The notes under the pieces were generated by a model that ran no database searches, was not told the origin of the DNA, and saw only the letters and a list, made by a program, of their open reading frames with translations. Below are positions 46,781 to 57,817 of a stretch of 64,000 nucleotides of DNA, one piece after another; positions within the stretch are counted from its first letter, which is position 1; the number at the start of each line of letters is the position of its first letter. This DNA comes from Avena insularis (Eukaryota; Streptophyta; Magnoliopsida; Poales; Poaceae). The position numbers and the translations under genes are program-made. The stretch spans positions 134,793,711 to 134,857,710 of the forward strand of contig CM042694.1 of NCBI GenBank assembly GCA_023614405.1. The letters are read 5' to 3'.

Positions 46781-46785
46781 GCCGG

Positions 46786-46890
46786 TGTTGACATTACCGG
46801 TAGAATCTCCATAGACATCACCCATAGATGGAGCTACCATGGAGGCCATAAATCCACCTGGTGGTGCTCCCATGGCTCCTGATGGCTCCA
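46786..46890 (-). pseudogene. Harbinger-type ORF1 tail, upstream half
   Basis: Frame with EPSGAMGAPPGGFMASM, continuous with 21409-21336 after removal of the Tat element. Similar in style to 54878-55030 (GMVAPPSGMGGFSG). Upstream of about 46930 the homology is lost. Confidence 0.55.
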
Positions 46891-48065
46891 AAAATAGCCA
46901 CCTTCCACCACGTTTAAACATTGTTTTGGGTCAAGAAATTGACAAGAAACTCCCAATCCTTGCCACTAATGACTAATAATTGCAAAGATATGCAAAACCT
47001 TGCTTTGAATTGTGTTGTGCAGGAAATCACGCTTTTTAATGAAAAATCAGGAGTCATAATGAAGGTTTTTGAGGAAGTCCACACGGCCAAGTAATTGGGG
47101 AGTCATTCCCACGCGTCGGTAAGCTTAATGACCACTAGTATGGGCAGAGCTTGTACAGTCCACCCATACCATCTGGCAATGCCTTTGTCTCGTCAAACCC
47201 TACAACTTTCGTGAAGACACCTATATATTTCGAGGCTCTAGCCGCCGGCCAGAGGGCCGCCATTCTCAGATTACATCACAACACCACCAAAGGAGATCCA
47301 CGCCATTGTTCATTACTTCCATCATCCATCCCCTCCATTAGCCATAGCCATTGCTTTGTATTTTAGATCTCCTTGTGATTTAGCGACCATTGTAAGAATA
47401 TTTGATTTCAATCTAAGAATTTTGCACAATGTTTTCTATCCTTGACCTATTTGTTATGAGTGAGTAGTCCTCACGGGTTGTGGTTGGGGAGAAACCTCGC
47501 AACAATTATGTGCATCTAACTTATGGGAGTATTGTGTTTTGTTTACAATAGCGATTTGTATCTTTTGTTTCTTTGTCTCTTGTCTCGATCTGTGGACTTG
47601 TAGGTAACCAATATCCCATAGATTGATAAATATTTGAGGTGAGATACTTGGCTAGCGGCGATCTTATAGGAACCCCAGTGACATAAAGGGTAGTACGGTC
47701 TTTTTTTAGCGACCCATTCGGGATCACAACAACATAACCACTTAATGCTTTGATCTATGTTTTACACTTAATAATCGTTTGTAGCCTGTTGCTTCGTGGT
47801 GCACTCGGTTGGATTAAAAGACTATTGCTATGCCCGCTGCATCACGGGGGCTCTAGTATATTAGGATGTGTTTCCCATAAGAGATTATCCCTATTCAACC
47901 ATTACACATGACTATGCTTATTATCTTTTTTTATCCCATATGATGAGCAGCTGCAGGTGGATCTTCAACCCTGGCCTATCTCCATCCATTGATTCAACCC
48001 ATTATAAAAGTAGACTAGACTGGTCCGGTAAACTAAGATAAAACAAACAAACAAAGTCTTGTAGA
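46891..48065. other. Unassigned repeat-like DNA
   Basis: No coding frame. CCTATATATTTCGAGGC near 47220 followed by GC-rich then pyrimidine-rich DNA looks like an LTR promoter and leader, so an old LTR fragment is possible, but I found no TG...CA pair or partner. Ends at the CGTGT duplication of Copia 3. Confidence 0.35.
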
Positions 48066-48070
48066 CGTGT

Positions 48071-49357
48071 TGAAATGGATCATATGGGCACCTAGAGGGG
48101 GGTGAATAGGTGCTACTTCAAATTTTAATGCTTTTTCAATTTTAGGCTTAGCACAAAGGGTAAATTCTCTAGATATACTATTAGGTGGAATTTCCCTATA
48201 TGCAAACCTATCTACTAGCGAGTAAAGAGCGAGTGGAAGAGGAACAGGTAAATCAAAGTGAAGCACGCGGAGACACAGGATTTGTTTGACCGCAGTTCCT
48301 TCCTTGTTAAGGGAAGTACGTCCGCGTTGGAGGGGTGGACGGTACTAAGACCACCACGCCACAATAGGCCTAACCCTGTTCTCCGATGGATCCTGCCACC
48401 AAAGGCCTGATCCACCTTTCCACTATAGGGACCCTTCGAGGCGGGTACCGGTGCCTTTACACAACTGGCGGGGCACAACTCCACAATCAACTTGGAGGCT
48501 CCCGTAATGACAACAAGCTGCCACAAGAACAAGTTATCAATAACAAAGAACAAGATCTAGATATTGACAAGAATACTAGATCGGGGATTTCTCCAAATGA
48601 ATGGAGAGGAGTTGATGCGCTTGATTCGTGATGACGATTCTCTCCTCCTTCAATTCCCCCAAAGATCGAAGCCTTCGGGTGGTTGAAGTGGGAGATCTAG
48701 AATGGGAGCTCTTGCATAGTGTCTGAACAATTTCGAATGAATCAAAAGTTCTAAACATTGGGGAAGAAGGGATATTTATACCCCCTTCCAAAACCAGCCG
48801 TTGGAGACTTTGGGGGCCAGATTATCCGGCCCAAGTGAGGGCCGGATTATCTGGCCTGGGGAAAACTCCGCCCCAGACTCGGAATATCCGGCAGATAGTC
48901 TGCCCCTTCTCTGAGTGTCGCGCCGAGCTTGCCCTTGATCATCTTCTGGGAGCCGAATTATCTGGTCCCATGTGAAGGCCGGATTATCCGGCCTGGGGAG
49001 GAAAAACCGCCCCAGTTCGGATTTTCCAGGAGAAAATCCGACCGGACTCTGAGCGACGCGCCTTGGCATGCTTTGCTCAAATTCTGGGGGGCGGATTATC
49101 CGGCCCATTGCGATAACCGGATTATCTGGCCTGGGGAAGAAAGACCGCCCCAATTCGGATTTTCCGAGCGATAATCCGCCCCCTCTCTGGGTGACGCGCC
49201 TTGGCAGCCTATGAACAATGAGGTAGGCTGGATTGTCTGGCCCTTGGTGGGGCGGATAATCCCCCCCAAACCTCCTGCACACTTAGCACACATGAGAAAT
49301 CTCCATAGTATTGTTATCTAACACACAAAACACAGGAAAACATGAAATGTTCTTTCA
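48071..49357 (-). repeat. Copia 3 3' LTR (left), 1287 bp, with palindrome array
   Basis: Holds a series of palindromic CCGGATTATCCGG-type motifs between 48815 and 49260, six of them clear: about 48815, 48840, 48950, 48978, 49090 and 49115, with decayed ones near 48891 and 49229. The array is spaced irregularly among CTGGGGAA and CCGCCCCA words. Confidence 0.92.
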
Positions 49358-49371
49358 ATCTCCCCCTTTTT
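49358..49371 (-). other. Copia 3 polypurine tract
   Basis: Minus-strand AAAAAGGGGGAGAT next to the 3' LTR. Confidence 0.85.
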
Positions 49372-49643
49372 GGAGCTTGCAGCGATTTCTTCAGCACCAG
49401 GAGCAATTTGGTCGTCAGGAGCGGGATGGCTGGATAATCCTGTGTCCACCGGAAGATCTGGCCTGGAGCTTTCTGGAACATCTTGACCTTCAGCAGTTGA
49501 TGGAGATGGTGTAGAATTTGCTCCCGTGGTTGGAACGCGTTGAGTATGTGTAGATGAGGGCTCTACATGAGTAGAGCATTGTCCTTCCCGATCCGCCACA
49601 AGGGGTTCCTCAATGGGGCGGAAAAATCCCACACCCATTCTTC

Positions 49644-50996
49644 TTATGGCATCTTGGGGTATTTCAACATCTGCATCATAAACACCAACTTGTTCAAGAC
49701 GGAACCGTCATTTTCGAACACCACACTACAAGATTCTACAACAGTTCCGAAGAGCTTATTGTAGACTCTATAAGTGTGGGATTCGGCACCATAACCAACA
49801 AAAATACCTTCTAGAGCCTTAGATTCAAACTTAGATAAACGAACTCCCTTGGTGAGAAAGAAACACTTACACCCGAATACCCGAAAGTATGAGATGTTTG
49901 GCTTGTTACCGGTAAGTATTTCATACGGAGTCTTGTCCAAGATATTACGGAGGTATAACCGGTTGGATGAATGACAAGCGGTAGATATTGCTTCAGCCCA
50001 AAAGTTATATGGAGACTTGAATTCGGCTAGCATTGACCTTGCCATGTCCATTAGAGTCCGATTCTTCCTCTCGGCTACACCATTTTGTTGAGGGGTGTAC
50101 GCAGCGGAATATTGATGTCTAATCCCCTCTTCACTTAGAAACTCATTTAAGGTGTAGTTCTTGAACTCAGAGCCGTTATCACTTCTTATAGCCAGAATAG
50201 GGACGTTGTGTTGACGTTGAACCTCGTTGGCGAAGTTGATGACCGTTTTTTGAGTTTCACTCTTCAACTTGAAGAAATAAACCCAAGTGTATCTTGAGTA
50301 ATCATCAACGATCACAAGACAATACTTCTTCCCATCGAGGCTTGCATGAGATGGAGGTCCGAAGAGGTCCACATGTAGGAGCTCTAAGATCCTTTTTGAC
50401 GAGATGATAGTCTTCCTACGATGAAGAGAGTCATGCATTTTCCCTTCAACACAAGCCCTGCAAACACAATCTTTGGCAAAGGAGACATTTTCTTTGAGTC
50501 CAAGGATGTGGCCACCCTTGTGGAGACTTTGCAAAGTTCTCATATTGACGTGGGCTAGTCGGCGATGCCATAGCCAATCCACGTCAGCCTTTCCGAAAAG
50601 ACACATCGGGCATGTAGTGGTTTTCCCCGAAAAGTCCACCACGTACAGGTCATTTTCGACATATCCCACGAAAGCGACTTTTAGAGACTTGCTCCACAAG
50701 AGTACCACCAAATCAGCATCAATATAAACTGCAAATCCCATCTTACCAAGGGCGCGAACTGAAACTAAGTTGTACCCGAGGGTCTCAACAGGCATGACGT
50801 CCACGAGAGAGATATCGTGAGCCACCACAACTTTGTCGAGACCCAATACCTCAGATTTTGACTTGTCACCATAGGAGACTGTTATATGATCATGATTTGG
50901 CCGCATCTCCGTGATGATCTCCTTGCTTTCGGTCATATGACTCGTGCACCCGCTATCGAGTACCCATTTAGACCCACCGGAAGCATAACCCTGCAA
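49644..50996 (-). pseudogene. Copia 3 protease and integrase
   Basis: Protease is seen as WVLDSGCTSHMTE, GAG-pre-integrase as LWHRRLAHVN with CRACVEGK, and the integrase core as LLHVDLFGP, VIVDDYSRYTWVYF, IRSDNGSEFKN and [15 protein letters not shown]. The integrase C-terminal region (GCKCFFLTKG, EGIFVGYG) is complete. The frame ends just after VFENDG. Downstream DNA to 49360 keeps a linker-like Pro/Ser/Thr-rich frame (for example near 49560, RVPTTGANSTPSPS) without any RT motif. Gag is in a different frame, so the polyprotein is also shifted. Confidence 0.9.
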
Positions 50997-51439
50997 GAAA
51001 GTTACTTCTTGGTTTTAGGTACCCATTTTTCAATGGGTCCTCTCATGTTAGTGACAAGGGTCTTGGGGACCCAAATAGACCAAGGAATGTAACAATCAAA
51101 AGAGCCTACATAACTAGCATAAACATCACCATAATAATCGTAATATAATTCAAAGTTAGGATTGTTAGCCCCTGCAAAACCATCATAATTAGACTTGTCA
51201 TTGGTGATGTTGCTAGTATTTGATTGAGCAGTCTTGCTCTTCTTCTTCTTGTTGTTTTTCTTGTTCTTTGTCTTGGGAATGTAACCAAGACCTTATTTTC
51301 TATTGTTTGTCCATTGCTTGCTCAGTATCTCATCAAGAACCTCTTTACCTTTGTGTTGAGAACCTCTTGCAAGATCTTCTTTTCCATAAGATGATGTGGA
51401 GGTACTTGGCACATCATTCAGCTTCAATTGAGTTTGGAG
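50997..51439 (-). other. Copia 3 gag-protease connector, decayed
   Basis: Frames with Asn/Lys-rich sequence (TKNKKNNKKKKSK near 51260) link the coiled coil to the protease but contain stops and a frame change. Confidence 0.6.
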
Positions 51440-53455
51440 CTAATCATGAGACTCATTTAGAGTAGAGTGATCACTCTGCAATGCCTTGTGAGCACTTTCA
51501 AGTTTATCAAACTTCTCCGAGAGTCTAGCATGAGCAGGACCAAATTCAATCTTTTCTTTCTTTAGTTTCTTTACCTTGGTAAGAGCATTATCACGTTCTT
51601 TGATGAGCTGAGCCACAACTTCTTCATGTGACTCCTCAATGGATTTAAGTGTCTCTTCCAAAGATACTCGAGCTTCCTCTTCTTCTTCCAAGGCATTCTT
51701 CAAAGAAGCTATCTCCAAGGCATCTTCTCTTTCGATTCTGCCCTTTTCTTCAAGAAGATCTCTGGCTTGAGCAAGTTGACTCATAAGAGCATCAAAATGG
51801 AGTTTGTGCTCACCTTGCAGGTTAGTGAAAAAGTTGTCCAAAGCAATAACTTCTTATTTCATTTTAAGACTATCATGATCATCCATATTCAAAATTATGT
51901 TAGTCTTAGGAAATGAAGAGCTAGAACTTGATACCTCGGACCCTCTTGCCATAAGGCAAGTGGCGTTGTTGTTGATGACGTTCTCGTTTGGTGAGTCGAA
52001 GAGAGATGATGGAGTCCATGTGGTGGCTATAGCAGCCACCTCGCGAGAACTATCTTCATCCTCTTCATCTTCACTTGTAGAGGAGTATTCTTCTTGTGCC
52101 ACTAAGACGATCTTGGGTTGCTTCTTGTAGGGTCCATTCTTTTTAATAAATGGTTTCTTCTTAGGTGCTTTGGATTTTTCTTTAAGAATGAGCCTGCCAC
52201 CATTGTCTTCTCTATTTTGATAAGAACACTCGGCTACAAAGTGCAGCCTATCTCCACAATTGTAGCATGTTCTCAGTTTTGGTCCACTTTCTCTTCTTCC
52301 ACTTGACCCATTCTTGCGCTCGAGTTCTGACTTGGCCTTGGCAGGATCCTTCCAAAATTTCCTTGCATAAAACGCCATGTACTCACCATGAGCACGCTTG
52401 ACTTCATTAGGGCAGTCCATGGAGGCCCCCTTAAAAGCTCTTTCATCCTCCTCTTGCTCAACAACATTAGCTTTTAGAGCAACATTTACACCCTTTTGCA
52501 TTCCAATGGCACGAGCCCGGGCATCTTCAGCATTCTTCATGGCAACTTTGAATGATGCCATTTCTTGCATGACTTCATTGGATGTCACTTGATGGTAGTT
52601 GTGTCTACCTTGCAAGCTCTTCAAGTTCGTTGGATCGAAAGGCATTAAGGCACTCACATATTTTCTTTTTATCAACGCATCAATGTGAATGGCTCCATGC
52701 TTTCTAAATGTTGTTGCAATGCCCTTGAGTCTTCTATACATGTCTTCATGGTTTTCACCATCCAACATGTAGAATCCCTCAGCTTCATTACTAAGGGCAT
52801 CATACCTATTCCTTCTCATGCTTTCATTCCCAATAAAGAGATCGGTGAGGGCATCCCAAGCTTCTTTAGCTGTGTTGAGATGTTCAATGTGGGGCATGTC
52901 CTTGGGACCCACACCGAGTTGTATCATGTGGAGAGCCGTATCATTCAATTGGCTGTCCACAACTTCTCTTCTTGTTAGATTGGAATGATCTCCAATATGA
53001 AGACCCTCTTCAATAATCCTCCAAAGTTCAATTGAGGAGCTGCAAACATGAGACTTCATTAAGAATTGCCATTGATTAAAAGAGGATGCAGTAAGCTTGG
53101 GTGGATCACCCCTATTGTTTATATGAGGATGAGGGATAGGTGGATCGGGGGAATATACGTGACGAACCTCACTATATTCCTCCTTACCACTTCCCTTCTT
53201 GGAGATGGAACCATTATGTTTTCCACCTACCACTTTATCATCCCTGGATCTGGTGTTAGCCTTATCCTTGGATGATGGTGTGGCGGCCTCAGAGGAGGAT
53301 GGAGATGGGGCTATGCATGATGTGAGACGAGCAATCATTTGATTCATCTCCTCCATCTTGGCCTCAAAGGATTTCAACAAGGTTGTTTCCAACGTCTTGA
53401 GATCATCCATTGTGACCTTATCCACAGCCTCATCCCCATCTCCCTTGGTACCCAT
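51440..53455 (-). pseudogene. gag: Copia 3 gag with coiled coil
   Basis: The ATG at 53455 (MGTKGDGDEAVDKVTMDD) lies 39 bp from the primer site. A gag core (WQFLMKSHVCSSSIELWRII, ALTDLFIGNESMRRNRYD) is followed by a CCHC knuckle (CYNCGDRLHFVAEC) near 52260 and an acidic serine-rich tail. A TAA at 51854 interrupts the frame, which resumes at 51841 with a long heptad-rich coiled coil (ASLKNALEEEEEARVSLEE) ending at a stop at 51440. Confidence 0.88.
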
Positions 53456-53493
53456 ACTTCTCTTAGGCGGTTAAGCCCGAATAAAGAGTCGGG

Positions 53494-53507
53494 GCTCTGA
53501 TACCAAT
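53494..53507 (-). other. Copia 3 primer-binding site, initiator methionine tRNA
   Basis: Minus-strand ATTGGTATCAGAGC adjoins the 5' LTR. Confidence 0.9.
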
Positions 53508-54799
53508 TGAAATGGATCGTATGGGCACCTAGAGGGGGGGGTGAATAGGTGCTACTTCAATTTTAATGCTTTTTTAATTTTAGGCTTAGCACAAAGGGTA
53601 AATTCTCTAGATATACTATTAGGTGGAATTTCCCTATATGCAAACCTATCTACTAGCGAGTAAAGAGCGAGTGGAAGAGGAACGGGTAAACCAAAGTGAA
53701 GCACGCGGAGACACATGATTTGTTTGACCACAGTTCCTACCTTGTTAAGGGAAGTACGTCTGCGTTGGAGGGGTGGGCGGTACTAAGACCACCACGCCAC
53801 AATAGGCATCACCCTGTTCTCCGATGGATCCCGCCACCAAAGGCCTGATCCACCTTTCCACTATAGGGACCCTTCGAGGCGGGTACCGGTGCCTTTACAC
53901 AACTAGCGGGGCACAACTCCACAATCAACTTGGAGGCTCCCGTAATGACAACAAGCTGCCACAAGAACAAGTTATCAATAACAAAGAACACGATCTAGAT
54001 ATTGACAAGAATACTAGATCAGGGATTTCTCCAAATGAATGGAGAGCAGTTGATGCGCTTGATTCGTGATAACGATGATGATTCTCTCCTCCTTCAATTC
54101 CCCCAAAGATCGAAGCCTTCGGGTGGTTGAAGTGGGAGATCTAGAATGGGAGCTCTTGCATAGTGTCTGAACAATTTCGAATGAATCAAAAGTTCTGAAC
54201 ATTGGGGAAGAAGGGATATTTATACCCCCTTCCAAAACCAGCCGTTGGAGACTTTGAGGGCCGGATTATCCGGCCTGGGGAAAACTCCGCCCCAGACTCG
54301 GAATATCCGGCAGATAGTCCGCCCCCTCTCTGAGTGTCGCGCCGAGCTTGCCCTTGATCATCTTCTAGGGGCCGGATTATCCGGTCCCATGTGAAGGCCG
54401 GATTATCCGGCCTGGGGAGGAAAAACCGCCCCAGTTCGGATTTTCCGGGAGAAAATCCGACCGGACTCCGAGCGACGTGCCTTGGCATGCTTTGCTCAAA
54501 TTCTAGGGGCCGAATTATCCGGCCCATGCGATAGCCGGATTATCCAGCCCATGCGATAGCCGGATTATCCGACCTGGGGAAGAAAGACCGCCCCAGTTCA
54601 GATTTTCCGGGCGATAATCCACCCCTCTCTGGGTGACGCGCCTTGGCAACCTATGAACAATGAGGTAGGTCGGATTATCAGGCCCTTGGTGGGGCAGATA
54701 ATCCCCCCCAAACCTCCTGCACACTTAGCGCACATGAGAAATCTCCACAGTATTGTTATCTAACACACAAAACACAGGAAAACATAAAATGTTCGTTCA
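53508..54799 (-). repeat. Copia 3 5' LTR (right), 1292 bp, with palindrome array
   Basis: Homologous to 48071-49357. Relative to it, one palindrome unit is missing near 54255 (about 27 bp) and one unit is duplicated near 54530-54570 (CCCATGCGATAGCCGGATTA occurs twice in tandem). Confidence 0.92.
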
Positions 54800-54877
54800 C
54801 GTGTCCTTTTTATTCCTTTTAGTATTGCTTTCCAAGGTTTGATTAAACCTAAGTCTTCTAGGGAAAAAGCTATTATA

Positions 54878-55880
54878 CTACATCCGTGAATCCGGATCGA
54901 AGGTATGAGCTCCATAGCCACTCATGCCACCCGGTGGTGCACTCATGCCACCAAAACCACTGAAGCCACCCATTCCACTCGGCGGCGCAACCATTCCACC
55001 CATGCCACTGAAGCCACCCATGCCACCGAATCCGCTCATCAGTGATGCAAAAGTAGATGCCATCATTGTTTTATTTGCCAACACTTCATCATGGCAAAGG
55101 TTGATGTACTCCATTTGCCTCTCATCAAACTTGGATGTGTCCATGAAGAAGAGTGCTTTCTCTTGCTCCATTGTTCCATTATATTCCTCCATAGCAATCT
55201 TCTTCTCCTCCAATACCAACCTCCTATCCTTCGGCCACCGACACCTTGGCATTCTCCAACCTCTTCTCCTTGGTGTATTCCTTGCATGCACTCACCATAG
55301 CCTCCATAGCTTTCTTTATGTCATCATCTGCGGACTTACTCCCATTGGTCTTTTGGGCCTTGCCACGGATCTAGGCATAGGACTTCTCTTGCCACCATCA
55401 CTTGATGCGTCGTCATCATCACCAGAAGGTGTGGCTCCATGGTGGATCTCATGGGCACCTCCATATCCTGGTTCCTCCACTTCTCTTCCTTCTCAAGCAC
55501 CGAGTAGCAATGTGCTAAAGTAAATGGTCTCCCTTTCACCACCGTTCCTTTCTTGTTCTTCTTGCCATTACCTCTAAATAGATTTCGGGCAACGGTGAGA
55601 TACAAACAAAAAGAAGAAAACAAATAAGCCAGAAACACAAGCACGGAGAACAAATATTTGACATATAGAACATGTACAAAAAAAACCCAACTTACCCCAT
55701 CCTTTTGTGCGTAGCCACTTGGATTGATGGAATCCACGTTTTTTGGACCCCCGCCCATCTTTGGCAATCAACATTGATCACCGACCAACGAGAACGGAGA
55801 GATCTCTCGGTGCAGTCAATGCCACCAGTATTCTCACCATCAAAAAACTCCTTGATGCGCACCCACTAATCAGGAGGCTC
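54878..55880 (-). pseudogene. Myb/SANT- or NAM-associated-like ORF1 gene fragment
   Basis: Frames from 55875 read WVRIKEFFDGENTGG and RSLRSRWSVINVDCQRWAG, which resemble the trihelix-like domain of grass Harbinger ORF1 proteins. A one-base loss in a poly-A run precedes VDSINPSG; a GTAAGT donor follows near 55698. A second block holds KGRPFTLAHCYSVLEKEEKW (near 55520) and a third the coiled region EEKKIAMEEYNGTMEQEKAL, reached by a frameshift near 55225, ending in Gly/Met repeats (GMGGFSG) and a TAG at 54878. The 5' end was removed by the LINE. Broken by at least two frameshifts. Confidence 0.65.
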
Positions 55881-55889
55881 AAATTCTGG

Positions 55890-56448
55890 AACCAATGCAG
55901 CGCCTTCTGGCTTTTCAGGAACGCAAGATCAAGGTTCTCAACGTGGCAAAGGCAGAGTAACAAATCCTGCACCTGGGCAAACTGACGAGGCAGAGGCTTC
56001 CTCTCCTCTTAAGGGTGGATGTAACATGTCTAGAGGCCAGGAGCCTTTGAATCAGGGTCGCGACGGAGGCCGTAATTTAGAGGCAGGAAAGGAGCCTTTC
56101 CCTGCAAAGCCAACCAAACAGACTACAGTTTGGAAGAAGAGAAAATCTGCTGAAGTTCAGGGGCAAACTACACTTTTGTTGGATGCACCACCTCCGGCTG
56201 AGACCCTTGCTCCGGAAGTGAATACCAACATGGAAGGTGCTACTGTGAAAAAGGATGTGCATAGCTCAGACTCGCACAAGAAGCAGAGAACTTCCCCATC
56301 TCGATCGGCGGATCAGGCGGAGGCTGCATCGCCCGACGCAATGAGCCTTCTATGTTGGAATTGTCGCGGGCTCGGGTCTGACGCGACGGTGGGAGAGCTT
56401 CGCTGGTTAGTGAGGACTTTCAGACCCGATATCCTTTTCTTGTCTTGA
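55890..56448 (+). pseudogene. LINE ORF1 tail and start of endonuclease
   Basis: A Gly/Ser/Pro-rich frame (for example SRGQEPLNQGRDGGRNLEAG) continues into the endonuclease start SLLCWNCRGLGSDATVGELR at 56341, ending at TGA 56446-56448 shortly before the hAT insertion. Confidence 0.75.
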
Positions 56449-56527
56449 GACAAAGATGTGAGATACTAGAGCTAAGAATTTCATATGGTCTCTTGGCTAC
56501 ACGGGTTCTTATGCTGTCAGTTGCGAG

Positions 56528-57809
56528 CACGGGCGGACCCAGTACTCCTGTCATCCGGCGGTTGCCCGGGCTTCACGTCCGTGTCGCCTCGTGCGGGAGA
56601 GCGATTTCAGCCACCAAACTGGGACCGAGCCTGGGCAAAATCTGTTGCTTTTTATTTTACGGGAGCCAAATCTGTTGCTAGTTCACGACCACGTTAGTGG
56701 GCCTTTTTGGCTTGGACCACGCGAGAGCAGTTACGTGATCGTTCATCACCACGACCAACGACTCAGCGAGCAAATCCATCCGCCTCTGTCTCCCGTCCTA
56801 ATTCCCCAACCCCGTATACAGCATGTAAAAAAAAAAAAACGCATGTCACGAAGAAAAGACTATGCTAAGTACGATTGGATATCATACATGGAGTCTCATG
56901 GTAATACTTTTTTTTTTGCGAAATTGTGATAATACATATTGTCCATATTGCTTTCTTTTTAAGCCACTCGGAAATAGAAACCGTTTTAGTAATAAATTCT
57001 TTACCAAGAACGGGTTTAGTGATTGTAAGCATGGCTACAAATCTTTGTCCGACCATATTGGTGGTATAAGAGCATCTCTAGCAGACCCCTTATAATGCGC
57101 GGATCCTTAAAATAACTGTCGTTTTATGGTTTCGGCCGGAAAAGTGGACCGACCAGACACCACAAAGGAGATCGACCTTCAATTTTTTTTAAGGGATGCA
57201 GAAAAGTCACACGCCCAACCCGCAGATACCAGGGTTCCGAGACGGACCAGACGGTCCCTGTATCGCGCGTTGGCTTTGGCGGGCCATCATGGATGTTCCA
57301 AAGCTACCGGTAGTCGCTACCGAAGTCATGTCGGTGCAGGCGAGCCCCTTTCCCCCTCTACGGAGGAAAAAATTCATTGCGAAGGAAAACAAGTCCATGG
57401 CCAAGCTCCTTGCCGAGAAAGACAAGATCATGACGATGGGGGAACTTGCTTAATTGTCATTGTTGGATGTTTAAAACTGTCAAATCTACAGTAAAACAAA
57501 CCAAACTATCAAATTTGTCTATTTCATGTTTTAAGCTTGCAGGCTTGCGTGGGCTGTGGCCGGGCAGACACCGCATATGTGAACAGTAAAAGAGAACCCA
57601 CAAACCGCGGTTTCCGCAGTCCTTATCCGTGTTTTAAAGGTCCGCGAGATAAGGGGTCTGCTAGAGATGCTCTAAGTAGTGACCACAATAAGACAATGTT
57701 ACATTGTGATGATTTTCGCAATCAAAGACATTAGTGACCACATTGAGATGCTCCATTTAGTTGCCTTCCGATGCGCCCAGGCTTCGACAAATTTCTGGGT
57801 CCGCCACTG
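56528..57809. mobile_element. hAT-type non-autonomous transposon, TSD GTTGCGAG
   Basis: The left end CACGGGCGGACCCAG pairs with the right end CTGGGTCCGCCACTG (13 of 15). Perfect 8-bp duplications GTTGCGAG lie at 56520-56527 and 57810-57817. Removing the element and one duplication rejoins the LINE endonuclease frame, confirming the borders. Without the nested MITE it is about 676 bp, with no transposase. Confidence 0.92.
57070..57672. mobile_element. PIF/Harbinger (Tourist-like) MITE, TSD TAA, inside the hAT element
   Basis: The terminal inverted repeat GAGCATCTCTAGCAGACCCC (plus TTAT) is perfect at both ends. TAA flanks it at 57067-57069 and 57673-57675. 603 bp. It contains a short frame (SFPPLRRKKFIAKENK near 57350) of the NAM-associated style, which suggests derivation from a larger Harbinger element. 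Confidence 0.93.
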
Positions 57810-57817
57810 GTTGCGAG

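Larger units (their letters stand above)
48071..54799 (-). mobile_element. Copia-type LTR retrotransposon 3, lacks RT and RNase H, TSD CGTGT
   Basis: LTRs start TGAAATGGATC and end with a TTCA terminus. The duplication CGTGT lies at 48066-48070 and 54800-54804. A methionine-tRNA primer site and a polypurine tract are intact. Gag, a coiled-coil segment, protease and integrase are present on the minus strand, then the sequence passes within about 290 bp to the polypurine tract, so RT and RNase H are absent. A gag of this size with coiled coil recalls the SIRE/Maximus lineage of cereals, which I offer tentatively. Confidence 0.92.

Noticed and set aside
48815..49260. CRISPR-like repeat array
   Set aside because: The units are palindromes spaced irregularly within an LTR of a plant retrotransposon; there are no unique spacers of fixed length and no cas genes.
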